From Alphaproteobacteria bacterium (GTDB lineage: Bacteria; Pseudomonadota; Alphaproteobacteria; Rhodospirillales; Rhodospirillaceae): a stretch of 64,000 nt of DNA. Under the pieces are notes generated by a model. That model had not been told where the DNA came from, did no database searches, and worked only from the letters and a program-made list of their open reading frames with translations. Made by a program: the position numbers and the translations under genes. Positions 61,941-64,000 of this stretch are shown piece by piece. Where the stretch lies: NCBI GenBank assembly GCA_030835385.1, contig JAURPI010000015.1, positions 62,001 through 126,000 of the forward strand, written 5' to 3'. Numbering within the stretch: the stretch's first letter is position 1; each line of letters begins with the position of its first letter.

Positions 61941-62791
61941 ACACCCGGATCATCGAGCCAGACGGGATAATCGGCATCCAGGCGATTGCGCAAACGGTCT
62001 GGCATGTCAGTGTTTGATTGCACTTTGGTTCCAAGCAATTGCCACGTTGTCAGCCCTGGCTCTTGACCCATTTTCATCCAGGGCATCCATGGGGCTAGAT
62101 TCTGAAAGTGGAGCGTCGCCGGCATGAACGCAAGATCAGGGTTGTTGAGATCAGCCAACTGCCCGGTGAAAGACGCCAAGGAGGTTAGAGTGATGACCGG
62201 CCCCGAATAGCCAAGAGGGTCATCAGCCTCAACACGAGGGTTGGGTAGTTTTGTGACCATGTTTTCCGTTGTCCACACCCGCCCACCATGGGACTGCGCT
62301 TCAACGGTGCCCGTAAATTGAACCGGAACAGCTGCGGCCTCCGACCCTGAAACTCCTTCAGGTCCGACAACAATGGTCTGGTTTGACTTGTAGTGCCCCG
62401 GGTTACAGGTCCGCCCATTCAACGGGTTGACCCACTCGTCCGCAATTACATCCATCTTCGGGTCGATAAAGAATCCGGCTTCCGCCATGATCTGATCGAA
62501 CCGTCCATCTTCCCGCCGCACCAATCGGTTGAAGCTAAAGCCCTCAATTTTAAGCACACGCTGTGCGACTTCGTCGCTGCGCTTGGCAAACATGTTACCG
62601 CGGTACCACCACATACCAGGCGTTCCATCCAGATTGCCCCGCATGCGCGCGTAGGCCGTTACAGCATCACTTGGATCATCAAGGTCGTAGGTCGCACCTG
62701 CGGCAAGCACAGGTGTCCGCATGAATGCACCGGATAAACCCGCCCCTCCTGCACTCAGTAGAGCGTCGCGTCGTGTCGGCATCGCAGGCAC
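61937..62791 (-). CDS. DUF1838 family protein with Tat-like signal
   Basis: MPAMPTRRDALLSAGGAGLSGAFMRTPVLAAGATYDLDDPSDAVTAYARMRGNLDGTPGMWWYRGNMFAKRSDEVAQRVLKIEGFSFNR...EWVNPLNGRTC. Confidence 0.82.
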   Translation of the reverse strand: MPAMPTRRDALLSAGGAGLSGAFMRTPVLAAGATYDLDDPSDAVTAYARMRGNLDGTPGMWWYRGNMFAKRSDEVAQRVLKIEGFSFNRLVRREDGRFDQIMAEAGFFIDPKMDVIADEWVNPLNGRTCNPGHYKSNQTIVVGPEGVSGSEAAAVPVQFTGTVEAQSHGGRVWTTENMVTKLPNPRVEADDPLGYSGPVITLTSLASFTGQLADLNNPDLAFMPATLHFQNLAPWMPWMKMGQEPGLTTWQLLGTKVQSNTDMPDRLRNRLDADYPVWLDDPGV

Positions 62792-62863
62792 CTCTTATTT
62801 ATTGAGCACCGGTATCTTAGTAGACACCGATAGACCGTGGTAAGCGCAGTTGCTTGCCGTCCC

Positions 62864-63622
62864 CTACAGGAACATATCTCCCCCGTTGGGGCTGATGACC
62901 TGGCCAACATAGTGCCGTGCGCCTTCTGACGCTAAGAACACATAGCTGGGCACAATGTCGTCAATCTCGGCCAGTTTGCCCAGCGGTATGCTTTGGCGAA
63001 TGCCTTCAAGAATTTCTTCGGGCACATCATCAAGCATAGCGGTTCTGGTCGCGCCGGGCGCAACCGCGTTCACGCCGACACCTTTAGAGGCCGCTTCCAA
63101 TGCCAGAGTGCGGGTGAATGTCACCAGCGCACCTTTGGCCGCTGTGTAGTGGGCAAAGCCCGCAGCGCCAAGGTAGGCCAGTTGCGAGGTCGTGTTGATA
63201 ATGCGACCCGATCCGCGCTCGTACATGTGCGGCAAAGTATGTTTGCTGGTCAGAAAAGTGCCGCGCACATGGACGGCAAACACCTGATCCCAGACATCAA
63301 CGGGAATGTCCTCGACCGGTGCGGCGTGAGCAATACCAGCGTTGTTGACCAAAATATCTATACGACCAAGTCCCTCAATGGCATTGGCGACCATCGCTTC
63401 TACGGCCTTTTCCTCCGCAACATCGCCCTCAACAGCAACGGCTTGACCACCGGCTGATGCGATTTCCTCACACAAAGCCTTTGCTTCATCAGCGGATGCG
63501 GCGTTGGGATAATTGATTGCCACCGCTGCCCCTTCGGCGGCATAAGCCCGGGCAACCCCAGCGCCAATACCACGATTGGCGCCTGTGATAAGCGCGGTTT
63601 TATCTTTTAGTTGAGTCATCAT
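62864..63622 (-). CDS. SDR family oxidoreductase (FabG-like)
   Basis: LKDKTALITGANRGIGAGVARAYAAEGAAVAINYPN...NNAGIAHAAPVEDIPVDVWDQVFAVHVRGTFLTSKHTLPHMYERGSGRIINTTSQLAYLGAAGFAHYTAAKGALVTF. Confidence 0.93.
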   Translation of the reverse strand: MMTQLKDKTALITGANRGIGAGVARAYAAEGAAVAINYPNAASADEAKALCEEIASAGGQAVAVEGDVAEEKAVEAMVANAIEGLGRIDILVNNAGIAHAAPVEDIPVDVWDQVFAVHVRGTFLTSKHTLPHMYERGSGRIINTTSQLAYLGAAGFAHYTAAKGALVTFTRTLALEAASKGVGVNAVAPGATRTAMLDDVPEEILEGIRQSIPLGKLAEIDDIVPSYVFLASEGARHYVGQVISPNGGDMFL

Positions 63623-63647
63623 TTAAGCCTTGTACATGTGTAGCGGT

Positions 63648-64000
63648 CTACAAAATGCCCCGGATGATCGCGTTCGGCAAAACAGGTTCGTCGAAACCCA
63701 TACCTTGCGGTGGCGGATAGCCGGTCCGTAAAACAATCAAATCGAGTTTGCGGCTAATCCACACACGCACTTTCCCACCGCCGTCGAGATAAAAGAGATC
63801 ATCAACCGCAAAGGGTTCAGAATGCGAGTTGGCGAATTGAGGCGGCATATCCGGATAGTACGGACGGTACTCTTTGAACTCTTTGTCCATCCAGATTTGG
63901 AAGCCGTAGTTGGGGTTTTGCTCTGAGCCCTCAAGCATTTGATCCACCCATCCTTCGGGCAGAATCCGAGTGCCGTCGGGTAACTTCCCGTCTTCTTTGA
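63648..64000 (-). CDS. Serine hydrolase (beta-lactamase/class C-like), C-terminal part, runs off window
   Basis: ...KEDGKLPDGTRILPEGWVDQMLEGSEQNPNYGFQIWMDKEF...FYLDGGGKVRVWISRKLDLIVLRTGYPPPQG; frame open to the window edge. Confidence 0.7.
   Translation of the reverse strand, partial: KEDGKLPDGTRILPEGWVDQMLEGSEQNPNYGFQIWMDKEFKEYRPYYPDMPPQFANSHSEPFAVDDLFYLDGGGKVRVWISRKLDLIVLRTGYPPPQGMGFDEPVLPNAIIRGIL

Overview
This 64 kb window looks like an alphaproteobacterial chromosome segment. That is inferred from gene content and order: the split ATP synthase F0 operon atpI-B-E-F'-F, the ispH-rnhA-peroxiredoxin block, and thrC next to an M16 peptidase. I could assign about 55 protein-coding genes. Housekeeping genes include katG, maeB, mutY, a DUF721/DciA-like gene, smc, the ATP synthase F0 genes, gcvT-H-PA-PB behind a tandem glycine riboswitch, ispH, rnhA, YqgE/AlgH and thrC. 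Accessory genes include a TonB-dependent receptor with tandem Fur-like boxes, an FAD-linked oxidase, a DUF1800 protein, three DUF1838 proteins, three family-5 solute-binding proteins, a Rieske oxygenase embedded among oligopeptide-type ABC transporter genes, and several SDR enzymes. I saw no CRISPR array, rRNA, tRNA or clear mobile element. The most notable observations are: (1) an edge-truncated cytochrome c-GLUG repeat fusion missing from the ORF track; (2) Fur-like boxes repeated with an exact 22-bp period; (3) genes that look intact except for one in-frame stop near the 5' end (TGA in a signal peptide, TAG at codon 5 of a response regulator), plus a possible frameshifted small ORF; (4) tandem paralogs of an unrecognised family; (5) DUF1838 paralogs with different predicted export signals; and (6) a Rieske/ABC transporter/DUF1838 neighbourhood. 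All calls come from reading the sequence and supplied translations; no database search was run.
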